NCBI GenBank assembly: GCA_028023455.1
Contig: JAQFVV010000348.1
Coordinates: forward strand, 62,001-126,000
Direction of reading: 5' to 3'
Origin: Epiperipatus broadwayi
Taxonomy: Eukaryota; Onychophora; Udeonychophora; Euonychophora; Peripatidae
DNA length: 64,000 nucleotides
Shown here: piece by piece, positions 36,916 to 49,560 of the stretch
Numbering within the stretch: position 1 is the first letter of the stretch
Layout: every line of letters starts with the position of its first letter
Notes under the pieces: generated by a model
What the model was told of the DNA's origin: nothing
The model's database searches: none
The model's input: the letters and a program-made list of their open reading frames with translations, nothing else
Translations under genes and position numbers: made by a program

Positions 36916-38399
36916 GGTTTTCTGTATATTTTCTAGCTAATATAATAATTGACATGTACAGTAAGAGTTTTAAAAATTTATTATAATTATTTGCAATAAA
37001 TTTGGAAAATGGTTAATTAAATCTGCTATTGATAGGATTAATGCGATTATAGGCATTAATTGTTTCTTAGTAGCAAACTAACTATATTAGAGAAATTTTG
37101 TAACTCACTCTCAATAAACTTTATTGCTTTCAATCATCTCATGAAAGGTTTAATTCTATTTATTGCTAGAAGCTTCCCACTTTGAGTTTCAATGTGCTGT
37201 GCCTTATTATATTAATCAATTAATATACAGTGACTTTTTATTCAGAGAAGTTAGTAGTAAATCCAATAACTGATTATTCTCAAACTGATCTCATCTTTTA
37301 TAGACAACTTCATTATCTTAATGTAAATAATATTAGAATCATTAACTAATCTATTTGAAATGGTGTGTTGTGCCATTGATGATTTGATTACTTTATTATT
37401 TAATTAGCTATCTGTGTTGTATTCTGAATTCAATTCTCTAGAGTTCTTTTACTGAGAATAAACTTTAAATGATTTCACAACAGAAATCTATGAAGATGAT
37501 GATATAATAAGCGGAATAAATGAAGTAGATATTCCTATACTTGCTGAAAAGAAAGTTGACATTTCAAGTAAACTGAATTAGATAATAAGAACTCAAAAAA
37601 AAAACAATGTCAGTAACCTAATATTAATCTAACAAAATAAATAAATAGTGATATGACAAGATAGAGTAAAAACATACCATTAATTAAAATAATGTTGGAA
37701 TAAAAGTAGCAACAATTTAATGCTAATATTGAAAAATTTCCTGTGGACAAAATTCATCTATCTATTGATCATGTAGATATATTTATTATCTGAAAAGTTT
37801 AAGGTTCTGCTTTGTTAGTGCTTTAGAAAATATGATTTTACTGGATTAGTTGTATTTTTTATTCCATATATTCCACAGACAGAGTGTTATAACCAGTAGC
37901 TGCATTATGATTTATAATATTCTATAGTACTATAATGATTGCATTCACAGTTCTGAATTTTGTTTCTGGATATAACTGCATTAAACAATGCCATTGATAA
38001 AAATTTTTTTTATTAGAGACAATCTTATTAAATGTATTTGATATTTTAGTTTTGATAAGAATAACCATATGTTTAATTGCTTGATAGGTTATATGCTGTT
38101 AGAACACCAAACTGAAAGGTTGTACTAGTAGCCAATTTCTCGAGTCCACTGCTCTGTCTTTACTTTAAACCACACAAAAGATAATAGTAATGGAATTAGT
38201 TGACATTTAATAGATTATCATAAAAAATGATTGGGCCTTTGTTCATTACCATCATGCTAATTTGTATAACCAATAGCAGATCATTTTAAAATCAGCACCA
38301 TATTTTTAATATTCTAAAAGATGATGACCAAATCATCAGTATAAAATGTAGGTAATTAATATTTTTCATAACATTTCAACTCTCTTATTGAAATGAATC

Positions 38400-39420
38400 T
38401 AATGTGATGTGATGTGATGTACTATAGCTTTTCTGTAAATGAAGTCAAGAATCTCTCAGCAATAATGCCCAGAGAAACCTGTTAGCCACTTTATTTTCCA
38501 TTCCCCAATCTAAGTTTTCTCATATTCTGTTCCATCCCATTTCCACAACATAATCTTTGTCAACTCTATGGCCTTTATATCTAAATCCCCTTATCTTTTC
38601 CCAAACCCAGCATAAAAACCAATAATCCACTTTCTGTATAATCACTTTTTTCATATTTATTCTTCCATAACTTCATTATAGGTGCCCTTTCTGTTCTCAA
38701 GCATTTACATTCAATTAACAGATGCCTAATATTTTCTATTCCTTTCTTACATATTTACAGACTAAATCACCCATATTTTTCCATTTACATGTATATTCTC
38801 TTGTTGCTAAAGATCCCATTCGAACCTTAAACAATAAACTACTTTCCTTACTATTATCATATATTAACTCGCACCTAATATTCTGTTTATTTCTATATAT
38901 ATTTAAACTCTTTTTACTCTCCATACTATTTCTCCATCTCTCTAACTCCCTATTCTTTATTAATAAATCTATTCTTTTATCCCATTCCTTACCACTATAA
39001 CACTCAACAATCCTTCTAACACAATCATCCCATTTTTTGTACAAATATACTGATATAAATTCTTTATCCAAATCTTTTGCATACCACATTACCTTTCTCA
39101 CCCATCTTGTTACCTGACCTTTACTCATAACCCAATTAAATACTATTTTGGCTATTCTTTTATTATCCATAAACTGCAATCTACCAAACATTTTCATTTT
39201 ACTTTTTGCATGTCTCATATGAAAACTTGACCATCCCATTTCTCCTTGAATTGTCTACTTTGCTGTCCATACATCTGCATACAATGCATGTCTTCCTACT
39301 TCCTTTTGAACTTTTTCTACATAATTTAATACCCCTTTACTAACACATAATGCAACATTACCATATGATAACCCTGCTACTGCAACTACTTTCCATATAA
39401 TTCTAGCTACATCATATTAT
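38400..39420 (-). mobile_element. LINE 3' half with pentamer tail
   Basis: A frame of 167 codons at 39239-38736 encodes a LINE C-terminal region (MRHAKSKMKMFGRLQFMD ... RWVRKVMWYAKDLDKEF ... RMGSLATREYTCKWKNMGDL). Broken frames downstream still suggest a C-terminal Cys/His zinc motif (LVCKYVRKE region onward). The 3' end lies at 38401 in (GATGT)n as read on the plus strand, a simple-repeat tail of the kind several LINE clades use in place of poly(A). Similar coding traces continue to about 39420. A 3' fragment of the same family is at 20990. Confidence 0.8.
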
Positions 39421-39721
39421 ATGGAAACCTATTCGAAGAGAAGTGCTCCCATCTATGATACCTTGTGAAATCTTTTATTTGATATAAAAGTTTTTGAGAA
39501 AATCCTTAATATTTTCTATTTAAACATTAGATCAAGAGGTAGAAGAATTAAAGAAGATATTATAGTTTGTTGTGTGGAATTTTCAGCATAAAACTGATAA
39601 TGATGAACTTATAGTCATATAGGTCTGAACTCAGTTCAATACCTATACATTTTGGAGTCTTTGGTTCTTTAATAACCATAGCCACCACCATCCTATTAGA
39701 CAGAATTGGTTTTAAGCCAAT

Positions 39722-40151
39722 AAACATAACATGATCACCATTTCTTATGCTTGCTTATAACTTATTAAAACAGGCAAAACTCTTCATACATATTGCCACT
39801 CAGTGCAAGCCAGAGTAATGAGCTTGGATTAAAAATATTATAGTGTTTTCAATTTAAGACCCATAGTTTTGTAGTTAAGTAAAGATAAAAGGTGACTGCT
39901 GGAGGTTGCATTAGACCCTAAGATCTAGGTGCAGTCTCTCAGATCCAAGACTCCTCACTGATGAAGGCCACAAGCCAAAAAATAGTCTGGGGATATTGGA
40001 TGAGTAGGCACTAGATGGTGATTTTATGCACAAGCCTTCTGGCATCCATTGATTACTCTGGCTTGTACTGATTGGTAATACGTATGGAGAGTTTTGCCTG
40101 TTTTAATAACAGTTATAAGCAAGTATAAAAATGCTGATCATGTGATGTTGA
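39722..40151 (+). mobile_element. TIR element carrying a hammerhead ribozyme motif (fullest copy)
   Basis: Left TIR 39722-39819 and right TIR 40053-40151 are inverse copies of about 98 bp (AACATCACATGATCA ... GCAAGCCAGAGTAAT). They enclose a 233-bp interior with no open frame. The interior holds a hammerhead-like fold at 39943-40001. Other copies here are 511-873, 4861-4990, 32453-32632 and 60660-60822. Its mechanism is unclear: TIRs suggest a MITE, while a hammerhead suggests a retrozyme or PLE-derived unit. No target-site duplication is obvious. Confidence 0.75.
39943..40001 (+). ncRNA. Type I hammerhead-like motif inside the TIR element
   Basis: Stem I 5' strand is AUCCAA-GAC-UCCUCA, then CUGAUGA (39958-39964), stem II A-GGC-CACAA-GCC-A, then AAAA-A-UA-G-U-C (39978-39987). 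The stem I 3' strand is UGGGGA-UAU-UUGGAU. Stem I forms two 6-bp helices around a 3x3 internal loop, and stem III is two pairs. In this copy G12 and the base after GAAA are both A, so it is probably inactive. The copy at 659-688 (-) has GAAAC-UA-GUC there, so the family consensus restores the core. The 10.1/11.1 pair is A.A in both copies, an uncommon feature. Confidence 0.6.
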
Positions 40152-40842
40152 TTAATGACTATTACTAATTAGTTATTATACTAGATTAATCCAGATATAA
40201 ACTTTAAACTCAGTTCAAGATTAATATATCTGTTTCTTTTATTAAACATAATTCAACCTTACTCCTTAATTTTTCTATTCTACAATTTGTTCTTGAAATA
40301 TATAAATAAAGATATCTAAAAAGGCAAATAATCCCAAAATGTATTTCATGCTTAATCAGCACTATTAAGTCAATTCAGATCATATGTCAAAAGTGTGAGT
40401 GTATAAAATTTGTTTCTTAATAATCAAATTGTAATAAATGGATATTGGTAAATACTGAGGACTTATGCAATAGATTGTTATTGAAGCCAACAGAGGAGTG
40501 CTAGTTCAGCAGAAATGCATCTTGGGATTATTGATCTTTTTCAAATAAATTTATTCATATGTTTCAAGAAGGGTGGGATAATGAAAATTTTAAGTATATC
40601 TAAAAAAATGTAATACACATGTAAAATGAGGACTGTAGTTAGATTAATGATACTATATGATTATGTTTAATAGAAACAGATGTATTAGTATTTAACAGGG
40701 ATTAAAGTTTATATGTGAACTAAAATGATATGGTAATCTTTAGACAGGTAAACAATTTGCAATAAATATTAATGTATTTATTTGAAGTGAGCAGTATCAA
40801 ATATATAAGTGCAAAAAGTTTAATACTTTTACATAAAATTGT

Positions 40843-41412
40843 AGTAATATATAATATTGTGGAAGCAATTATTCTTCATACACACACACTAAATTGACAC
40901 TCTCCCATTAACAATTGTTTAAAACCATAGGAGTTCCACTTATAATTAAAGCTATTCTTTAAATAAACTAACAACTATTGATGATGTCTAAATATGGGTT
41001 TGATCTTATTATGAACCTGATTATTAAATCAGCATATTTTTTGTACAAATTTAATTTATATATCACAGGGAAGAGTTTCTCATTTTTAATTACCTGTGAC
41101 CCTGAATTTTATTAATTTATAAACATATAATAATTAATAATATAATGATTTATGTACCTAAAATACTATGGTAACAACTACTATTCACACATAAACTGAA
41201 TTTGTACAAATAATATGTAATTTAATAATCAGGCTAATAATAAAATAAAACTCTAATTTAGACATGGTCAATAATTATTAGTTTATTTAAAGAATAAGCT
41301 TTAACTATAAGGGATAACCTATAGTTTTAAAACAATTATTGATGAGAGAGGGTGTGTCAGTTTTAGTGCGTATATGAAGAGTAGATGCATCGATAATATT
41401 ACAATATAAAAA
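40843..41412. mobile_element. Foldback element, about 570 bp
   Basis: Inverse blocks pair from CTTCATACACACACACTAAA / TTTAGTGCGTATATGAAG through ATTCTTTAAATAAACTAA / TTAGTTTATTTAAAGAATAA and CCTGATTATTAAAT / ATTTAATAATCAGG, to the inner TTGTACAAATTTAA / TGAATTTGTACAA. The loop at about 41070-41190 has no open frame. Confidence 0.75.
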
Positions 41413-42027
41413 TTGCCTTATTATTAATTATTACATATATATCAAATTCTCTTTTTGAGTTATAGAGTAGTAGAGTATTATGATCAATTTATTAGCATTG
41501 ATTATCCCTGGTGGTAGTTGGTCTTTTTTTGTTTTATTTACATATATATCTGCGTATGTGTCTATATTCATTATTATAGCAATATTTTAGAAAGAAAATA
41601 AATCATGCTCTCATTTTTAAATGCTTAAAGTTGGCCTATGAATTTAGGTAAAAAAAGATAAAGTGGATTCATTCTTATCTTTTCAAAGACGCTATCTTGT
41701 ATTTAGAAAGTGAAAGTATTCCTTAGCTTTATAAATTCACACAGTGCATGTGTCAGGGTGATCCCTTTATGTCTAATAAATGAAATAATACAATATGATT
41801 GTTAGAAAAAAATTGATAATGATGTTGAATTTAGATGAATTGAAATTAATACATTTTGATTTTGTTTGAGATTTTATGTCTAGCAATAAAAAACATTTAG
41901 GGTATGGGTTAATATTAATTATAACAAATGCTGGATTATTCTAATGGTAAAACATAATCATTAAAATAAAAGATATATTAAATGTATAATTCTAATGATT
42001 ATATTAATATCATATTTTTTCTTTTAG

Positions 42028-42164
42028 ATTGAAAAAGATTTATTCACTTATTTTGAAAATGTAGAAATGAATTTAAGAACAGTGACTTTTGATGAAGTTC
42101 AAGTCAAGGAGTACCTTGATATTGCACATACTATTTTTGATATTAATGTACCTGGGCCAAAAAC
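42028..42164 (+). CDS. Dynein heavy chain, exon E
   Basis: Forty-five whole codons read IEKDLFTYFENVEMNLRTV, TFDEVQVKEYLDIAHTIFD and INVPGPK, then two bases (AC) completed to Thr by exon F. It starts on a codon boundary, directly continuing FPR of exon D, giving FPR-IEKDLF. The acceptor is TTCTTTTAG|ATT and the donor is AAAAC|GTAAGT. The run of charged and hydrophobic residues ending GP-KY/T is typical of the tail just before the linker of axonemal dynein heavy chains. The GP-KTY junction with exon F is conserved in the family, which argues against a missed exon between them despite the 18-kb intron. Confidence 0.88.
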
Positions 42165-44294
42165 GTAAGTGTGTATATTTACATGTGTATTTATATATAT
42201 ATAAGTAGCAAATTCTTACTAAAAATATTAATATGAGTGTTAAAAGAAGATTGCCTTGACAATAGTTTGAAATTGTTAATTGTTATTGATATTGAGATTG
42301 TATAAGTGTCAACTGATTTTTAATATATATATATATTGTACCTAACTGAAGTTTCACTTAGTTTCAAAAGGAGCCAAAGGTTATCTTAGCTTAACCTTTT
42401 GGTTTGAAATTGTCTGATTTTTTAAAAAAAAATAATAATGATAAAAATGAAAATTAAATTAGTTAATGACTAAACTAGGATAATCTTGAATTGATTGTAA
42501 TCATTATTGTATTATGGAATTATGTCTAAGTATTTGAAAAAGATATATGAGTTAGGTTGGTAAGAAATGCTAAATAATAATTTGAATTCTAAAAAAAAAA
42601 AAAAAAAGATATCAGAAATAGTTGTCAGTTTTGTAAGTAATATTAAATGTATTCTAAAATAACTATCCTATAATCTATTCTAATGTTTAAATAATAATAA
42701 TAAGATATTATTATTAAGTTGGAATAAGTAAGTAATAAATTATAAAAAAATGATATGTAAGTTTTTATTGAAAAAAAAAAATAGGAATATTTGTTGTTAG
42801 TTTTTGTAGCTTAACATTCCAGTTATAAAAATTAGTTAGATTAAATAATCATCAACATTTTATTGTTGTAATTCTAAAAATAATTTTAAACAATTAATGT
42901 AAAGCTAGACGTATGTGAGAATATATATGTGCATGTAGAGACATGGAAAACATAAGAATAAAAAATAATTTAACTCTCATATTGTTTAAAATAAATAAAT
43001 AAAGCAAATGTGTGGATAAAATTATTTTAATAAAATATTTAAGGGTTTAATAAAGGGTATAACTTTAAATTTTATATTTATTACTATTGTTTTGGATAAA
43101 ATATCATAAAAAGAAATTGTTGCATAATACTTTTAATAATAAAATTTTGATTTTCCAGCTGAAGGTCACGTGGTATGGGAAGATTATATTGATTATGTCA
43201 TTAGATCGATTTTACAGCTGGATTGTTGTAATATTAAAATTTAATAAAAAATAGTTTTTATTGGTTTTTAAATAAACTGTAGGGTGGTGAAAAATTGTGA
43301 GATAAAGGGAGATCTAAGGGATCATTCAGTTGCTGATCTGTTTTAAATATATGTGTAGCTGAATTTTAATAGTAATTTAATAAAAAGTAATTTTTAAAAC
43401 TTTATATTTTCTAAAAAAAAAAATAAAATTATGTTTTTGAAACCAGTCCAGTAATGACAATGGGCTGAGAAGAAAAGGTAATCCATTTTTCCTGGCAGTT
43501 TTTCATTCCAGTTGAGGCATTAAAATTTACAGCAAAATGTTTGCAGAAAAAAATACAGCGTCTCATATTTCATTTACTTTTATTCTATTCATTTTTCTGT
43601 ATTTAGAAGTAAAACTTAAATTATTAAGTATTGTTATGGCTAAAGACTTTATTGCATTAAAATATAGTATACCTCCTATCAAATTAAAAATACACGTGAA
43701 GAAGAAATTAAAAAAAAAAAGACATTCAAATATTTTAAAATATTAAAATGGAAATGCGTTAGCGTCTTTATAAATTAAAAGTGACATTAAATTTAATACT
43801 GCATTATTAATACATGCTATATACATGTAAATATGCTCTTAAAAGAATAATATTTAAGAAGAAAATATGTATTTTAAAATGCTAATTCTCGTTTATGCCA
43901 GTAATATGAAAAGAATTTGTTTGGAAGTAAAACTTTAAATGAATTTAAAAATATTATTAATGAACTTGTCTCTGTCAAATATGTAATGTTTTGTTATAGT
44001 GGCCAGTACTTATAAGTAACTTTATGACCGTTGATCTTAGTTCATAAAACAAGGAGCGTCCTTAATTATAAACAAAGTCTACTCTTATGTTTTAAAAATA
44101 AATAAAAGGAAATTTGTTTAAAAAAAAAGAAATACATTTTTAAATATTAAGAAACGTTTTTTTTTTTTTTTAAAAAAAAGCTCTATTTAAAAAAAAAAAA
44201 TGCATTTATCTAAAGAAGAACAGTGAAAGTTAACTAATAAATATATATTATAATTATTCCGCGTTTGAACCTAGGATTATAAATATAAAAACAT

Positions 44295-44430
44295 GTACTC
44301 AGCTGAAGAATTTATTGTTTTTCAATGCCGGCTTATTTTACTTATACTTATGCTTATTATACTTATGCTACTCAGTTGAATAATTTATTTTCCAGTGCCA
44401 ACTTATGTTTATGCTTATGATGTTTTATTA
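44295..44430 (+). repeat. Two-unit tandem repeat, about 75-bp period
   Basis: ACTCAGCTGAAGAATTTATT at 44295 and ACTCAGTTGAATAATTTATT at 44370 each continue into a CAATGCCGGCTTA / CAGTGCCAACTTA block and a run of ACTTATGCTTA-like hexamers. Imperfect. Confidence 0.6.
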
Positions 44431-47400
44431 TTTTAATATTTAAAATTATCTTTAAAGATAAAAGAAAGTGAACGTGTTTATATAAAGAACTACTGAACAT
44501 TTTCGTTTGGGAAATGATTGCCATGTATATAAATGTATTAGTTGAAGTTTCGAATTTAAATAGATATCTAAACTTGGATAAATTGTCTGTACATTATGAA
44601 ATGGAAAAATCATCACGGAGCCGAAATATGAACTTAAGTTAATGTATTATTTTTTTTTTTGTTAGTTTTATTGGTTAAAAAAAAAATGAAACCATAAAAA
44701 TATTTATGCTATTAAATCTTTATGTAACACTTTTTGCATAAATATACAGGTAAACTAGGGTTATAATTTTAAAACGAAATAGGTTTATTTGAATGAGCAA
44801 ATGTTTCTTGCCATTCTTAAGTAGATTTAGTTTATTTATCAAGCATTACACTAGCTAGTTTCTATTTAATAATTTTAGTTATAGAGATTTAAATATCACA
44901 GTCTTATTTTCATATAAATGGGATGTTTTATTCAATTTTTATTTTAAATTTACTAAAGAAGTTTATCAGAGAATATCCATTCATTTGTTTTATGAATGTT
45001 ATATTAAGAATAATTACAAATATTTTATATTCATCGAGAAGTAAATATTCTTGCATTTAATTTACCATTTCAAAGGTCCACTAGTTACTATATTTTTAGC
45101 ATTTAATATTTTGTTATGTGTGCATTGTGCCTTGCCTAGAATTTTATATGCATTTCAGTTTAAAGTATTTTCTACAGTAGTCAGTTGATACATAGTTTAC
45201 TTTGTTGGTTCGAATATTGGATATACGTTCTGTATTTTATAAATTTCTTGGAAATAACTTAGTTAGTTTAAGTGAAGTATATATCTTGCTATTAGTTAGA
45301 ATTTGTTAGCCTCAAGAGTTAGGCTTAGTTTATAATTTTTGATTATGCCTTATGGATTCGAGGAAATCCTCCATCCTTATTGTATTGTATTTCCATGATT
45401 TGATAGTGCTTGTCCCCAAAAAGAGGGTATTGTATTGTATTTTTCAGTGATGACGAACACATTTATAAGCATTGGAAATCCCATGAGAGGATTGTGCTTT
45501 TCTGGTGGGTGTTCCTGTTCCCAGATGTACTGAAGATAAATTCCAGACATTGTTATTTTTGCCTTGAAGTTAGGTATTTTTGGAAGCCACCATATTCTTT
45601 TCCAGCTCTGAGGAGCCTAGTATCTTTATATTCTTTTGCCTATCATTCATGATGACTTAATGCTAATTCCACCACAGTAGGTGATGTTGCATTTGTTTTA
45701 AATTTGTGATGACAAGATATGCTTGTTTGAGGAAATGTATTTCTTCAGGTAGTTGTAGCTAATTTAAGGCTCATAGGTATATCAATGTTTGAATTGTGTT
45801 GCTATGATAGTTTTATCATGCACAAGCTAAACAACAATAAATTATATTTATTTTAAAGTATTTTAAATATGCATATGGTATAAGTGGCAATTCACACATA
45901 ATAATTTAATATTTTTATCCAGAGTTTCTCCGCTGGATTTGTAAGTCTGTTATATTATTAATTTTATAACATTGAGGGAATAATTTTATGTGGACTAAAT
46001 ATATTTAAAAAAAAAGTATAACTAATCTCCGATGAATGAATGTCCCATACACATAACTTAGTTTTATTTTAAGATTAGCTTAGCCTAATTTAAAAATATA
46101 TCATTAGTTTAATATTAGTTATGTCAGTGTAAACAATTGTAGTTCTCAAAAATATATGCTTTTCCAACTTAGCGTTTGTTAAGTTTAGGATTATAAAATT
46201 AAGTTAAAGGTTCAAATATAAACCTAGTTTTTGTGTGTAATTCTGATTACTAGATAATACCATAATGTTTTGAAATATTTTAATTAAAAAAAAATATAAT
46301 GTGCTTATTAAATACAGACATTATAATTAAAGTTAAAGATTGTAAAATCTCTAATTATTAAAAGAGATGGAAATTGAATAGCCTTAACCTGTTATTAAGT
46401 ATACTAATGTAAATTAAAGGAAATTATTAAAAGTCAAAATATTTATAGTAAATCTCAGTGTGATATTGGCAATGATTGTAGCCCATTAAATTTGTAAGAA
46501 TTTCTTATTGTTCTTAATAAACCATATTATTATTATTTCAAAAGTTTTGTTTTGTTTGTTTTGCTTTTATATGAGAATATATTATTGTCTTGGGTTCCAA
46601 GTTCACAAAGTCTTAAATTTTAAAGTTAATGAATCTTCAATTCAGAAACTCACAAGTAGATTCTAAGTCAATTAAATATAGTTGATATTGTCTTGAAAAT
46701 TAACAAGCTATGTTAAAGTAAATGACTCTCATATTGAATCACAAATACAGATAATTGCATTATAGCAGATACACAATTAAATACTTAGTTAAAAGTTTAT
46801 TTTTTTAAAATTATCAGTATATCTTTCAGATTAAAGATTATGCAATATCAGATTAATAATATTAGTACTTCAGAAGAATATTTTAATTAATATTTTAGAA
46901 GCTGCATCTTATCATATATTGACTGCACATCATCTATCATCATCTTAAATCTTATATATTTAAAGAATTCTTATCCATTTGCATTTGAGGTCTTTAGTGG
47001 TTGTCTGTGAGTATGGAAAGGCATTAAAAGTACTCTTGCTCTTTTCTTTGCTCAAGTAATATCTTAGATAATAGGCCATTATTAGTTTAAATTTAAATTG
47101 ATTCACTAAATTTGGTGAATTAATATTCGTTTTGTTTATTATTTTAAAATTGAACATATTATAATTATTTTATGGTCACCTAAGATGTCACTTATTTATT
47201 TATTAATCACAGTAATTCTTTGTTAGGCAACTTAACTTAAACTTTAATTTTATACAAGAGTGTTAGTTTTAAAATCCCAGAGGTTATTTACTCTTGTTGT
47301 TTTAGTAAATATAATTCTGTAAGATAATCTTATAAAGTAAAGTATCATTAGTCTTATTCAGAGAGTGTATAATCTATTGGTATGACTAATATGGTAAGCA

Positions 47401-47730
47401 TTGAGTAGTGATTTAGATAATCTTTTGTATGGTTTATTAAAAGATCAATATGCTGTAGTAGTTATAGTTCATCAGTATTGGATTTGATCTTTACTTGATT
47501 ATACATCTCTGGATCATCATCTTTTTTCTTTAAATTTATTGTAACCCCACTGAGCCAAGTCGTTAAGAGTCTCTTATTTATATTTATATTTTATTTCATT
47601 TCTCTTTCTCCTTTATTCCATCTTCTTCTTATATCTCTCTTTCATATCTTTCTCTTTCTTTTCTCTCACTCTCTCATTTCTTTATTAGCATTATCTTTTT
47701 TTCTCTTTCTCACACCCCCTCTTATTCTAG

Positions 47731-47945
47731 TAGGTTATATTTTACTTCCATTTTATAATTTTCTCCCTTTATTCTCTTCCTCTTTTATTTTATTTTCTTA
47801 TTATCTCTCTCTCTCTCTCTCTATTTTATTAGGTTACAATTGGCCACTCTTATTTCATTTTCATAATTTATCTTTATCATTATCTCTTCTTTATTCTATT
47901 TTCTTCTTTTCTCTCTATCTCTATTTCATAAGGTTACAATATATA
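47731..47945 (+). repeat. Pyrimidine-rich tandem repeat, 100-bp period
   Basis: TAGGTTAYAATT recurs at about 47731, 47830 and 47930. Each unit continues into TATTTCATTTTCATAATTT, a CTTTATTCTMTTTTC block and a (CT)n stretch. It ends in (AT)n. Weaker units may extend back to 47590. Confidence 0.65.
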
Positions 47946-49289
47946 TATATATATATTGTAATGATACAGATATGGAGTATCACAGAGGCTATTTAAGCCA
48001 CACATTGGTTGTGTTATTTGTAATGTTATGGGAAAAAAGTAATTATAGGTATATGGAATTCATCATCATCAAAATAATTCTATTCTTCTGAGCATAGAAA
48101 AATAAACAAAATATTAGCATTAAAAACCATTATAAATAGTTAGAAATAATAATATAAATGATAAGCATAGTATCAGCAGCAGTAATTAACAAGAGTCAAC
48201 AGTCATTCTTTGTGACTGGATTTAAATGATATAAACTATAAAATATGAGAATAATCATCATCTAACACTGCCAACTTAGGACATATTATAATAGCAATCA
48301 TCAATATTTCATATATATGCACATACTTAGGTGCTAAAATTACAGTAATATATAATTCTATATCAAAAATACTGGGATCATATCAATGTTGATCATCATC
48401 AATGCTTTTAGCTGTCTGGTATAATAAGTGCATCAGCTATCAAAAAACTAGTTATCACCATAAAATCTAAATAAAATGAAGTATGTGGATTTTAAAAATG
48501 ATAATAATGTTCTTTATGCCATCCAAATAATTTTATAGATAATTATCAGGATGTCCACACATACATATTTATTGCAAATATCATTATGCTTGAATTAGTT
48601 TGGGATTGCAATCATTCTAGGAACTGTAAACAAGGTAAATTATACATGCTTACTTCTGCTTTTAAATAATTTCATTGGTATAACTTACAAATCCCTTAAA
48701 GCTTAACTGCAATGATAATTAGTCACACATACTGGTATTTTACAGGATATCTAGAAGACTGACATCAAAAATGATTTTAGAGATTAATATTTTTTAAAAT
48801 AATTATTTAATAAAATTAACTTAATAAATAAAAAAATAAAAATTTTAAAAATGTTAATGTGACAAACCCAAAATTTTACATAACTTCATATAATATATAT
48901 AACTTCATATAACATTGTATAATTATTATTCCCATTTATTTTCAATTAATTAATATTTAATTTGGATAAGTTATGCCATTAGTATAGTCATATCTTAAAA
49001 ATACTTCACAATAAAGAAAAAAAGTAATTTGAGCCTCCCTTCTCCTTTTTCTTTTGAAAATGAGGATGTCCCCATACTATTACAAACCAACTAAAAGTCA
49101 TTAGAACAAAAGTGTAAAAAAATTTATTATTCACAATGATTATTTTTTTTTATAAAATATTTATAAATGTAAATGTGTACACATCAATAATACTTTATAT
49201 TATCATAGATTTTTTTTGGTTGGTTCTCACTTGTGAATCTTGCAGGTAGAAGTTTAGTCAATCTTTTGATTCCATGTTTTTTATAGCTT

Positions 49290-49560
49290 TCTCATTTATT
49301 TTTATCTATTTAACTTTTCTCTCTCTCTTTTTTTTTATAGTTTTAGGTTTCCAGATTAAAAACAAAAATTAGCTTTTTTTTCTTTTTATAGTTTTATGTT
49401 TCCAGATTAACAATTATTTTCATTAAAAGTTAGCCTTTTCTTTTCATAGCTCCATGTTTCTAGCCTAATTTTTTCATTTCATTTTTTTCTATTTAGATTT
49501 TCTTCTCTTCTTTTTTTTTAAGTTCCAGATTTCTAGATTAACAATTCATTTTAGGTTAAC
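49290..49560 (+). repeat. Degenerate T-rich tandem repeat
   Basis: TTTTTATAGTTTTAGGTTTC, TTTTATAGTTTTATGTTTCC and TTTCATAGCTCCATGTTTCT recur with AGATTAACAATT and TTAGCYTTTT between them, about 60-70 bp apart. Four units at most, diverged. Confidence 0.5.

Larger units (their letters stand above)
32440..42027 (+). other. Dynein intron D-E (9.6 kb, phase 0)
   Basis: Contains TIR-family copies (32453, 39722), two AATAAA-tailed SINEs (32853, 33284), Penelope-like element 2 (35890), a LINE 3' half (38400) and a foldback (40843). Between 33850 and 35060 a local direct repetition is visible: CATAAAATAAATAATTTTCC occurs at about 33938 and 34168, and AACTCAATGCAACATAGCAA at about 34625 and 34878. 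Nothing recognisable in 36930-38390 or 41420-42020. Confidence 0.75.
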
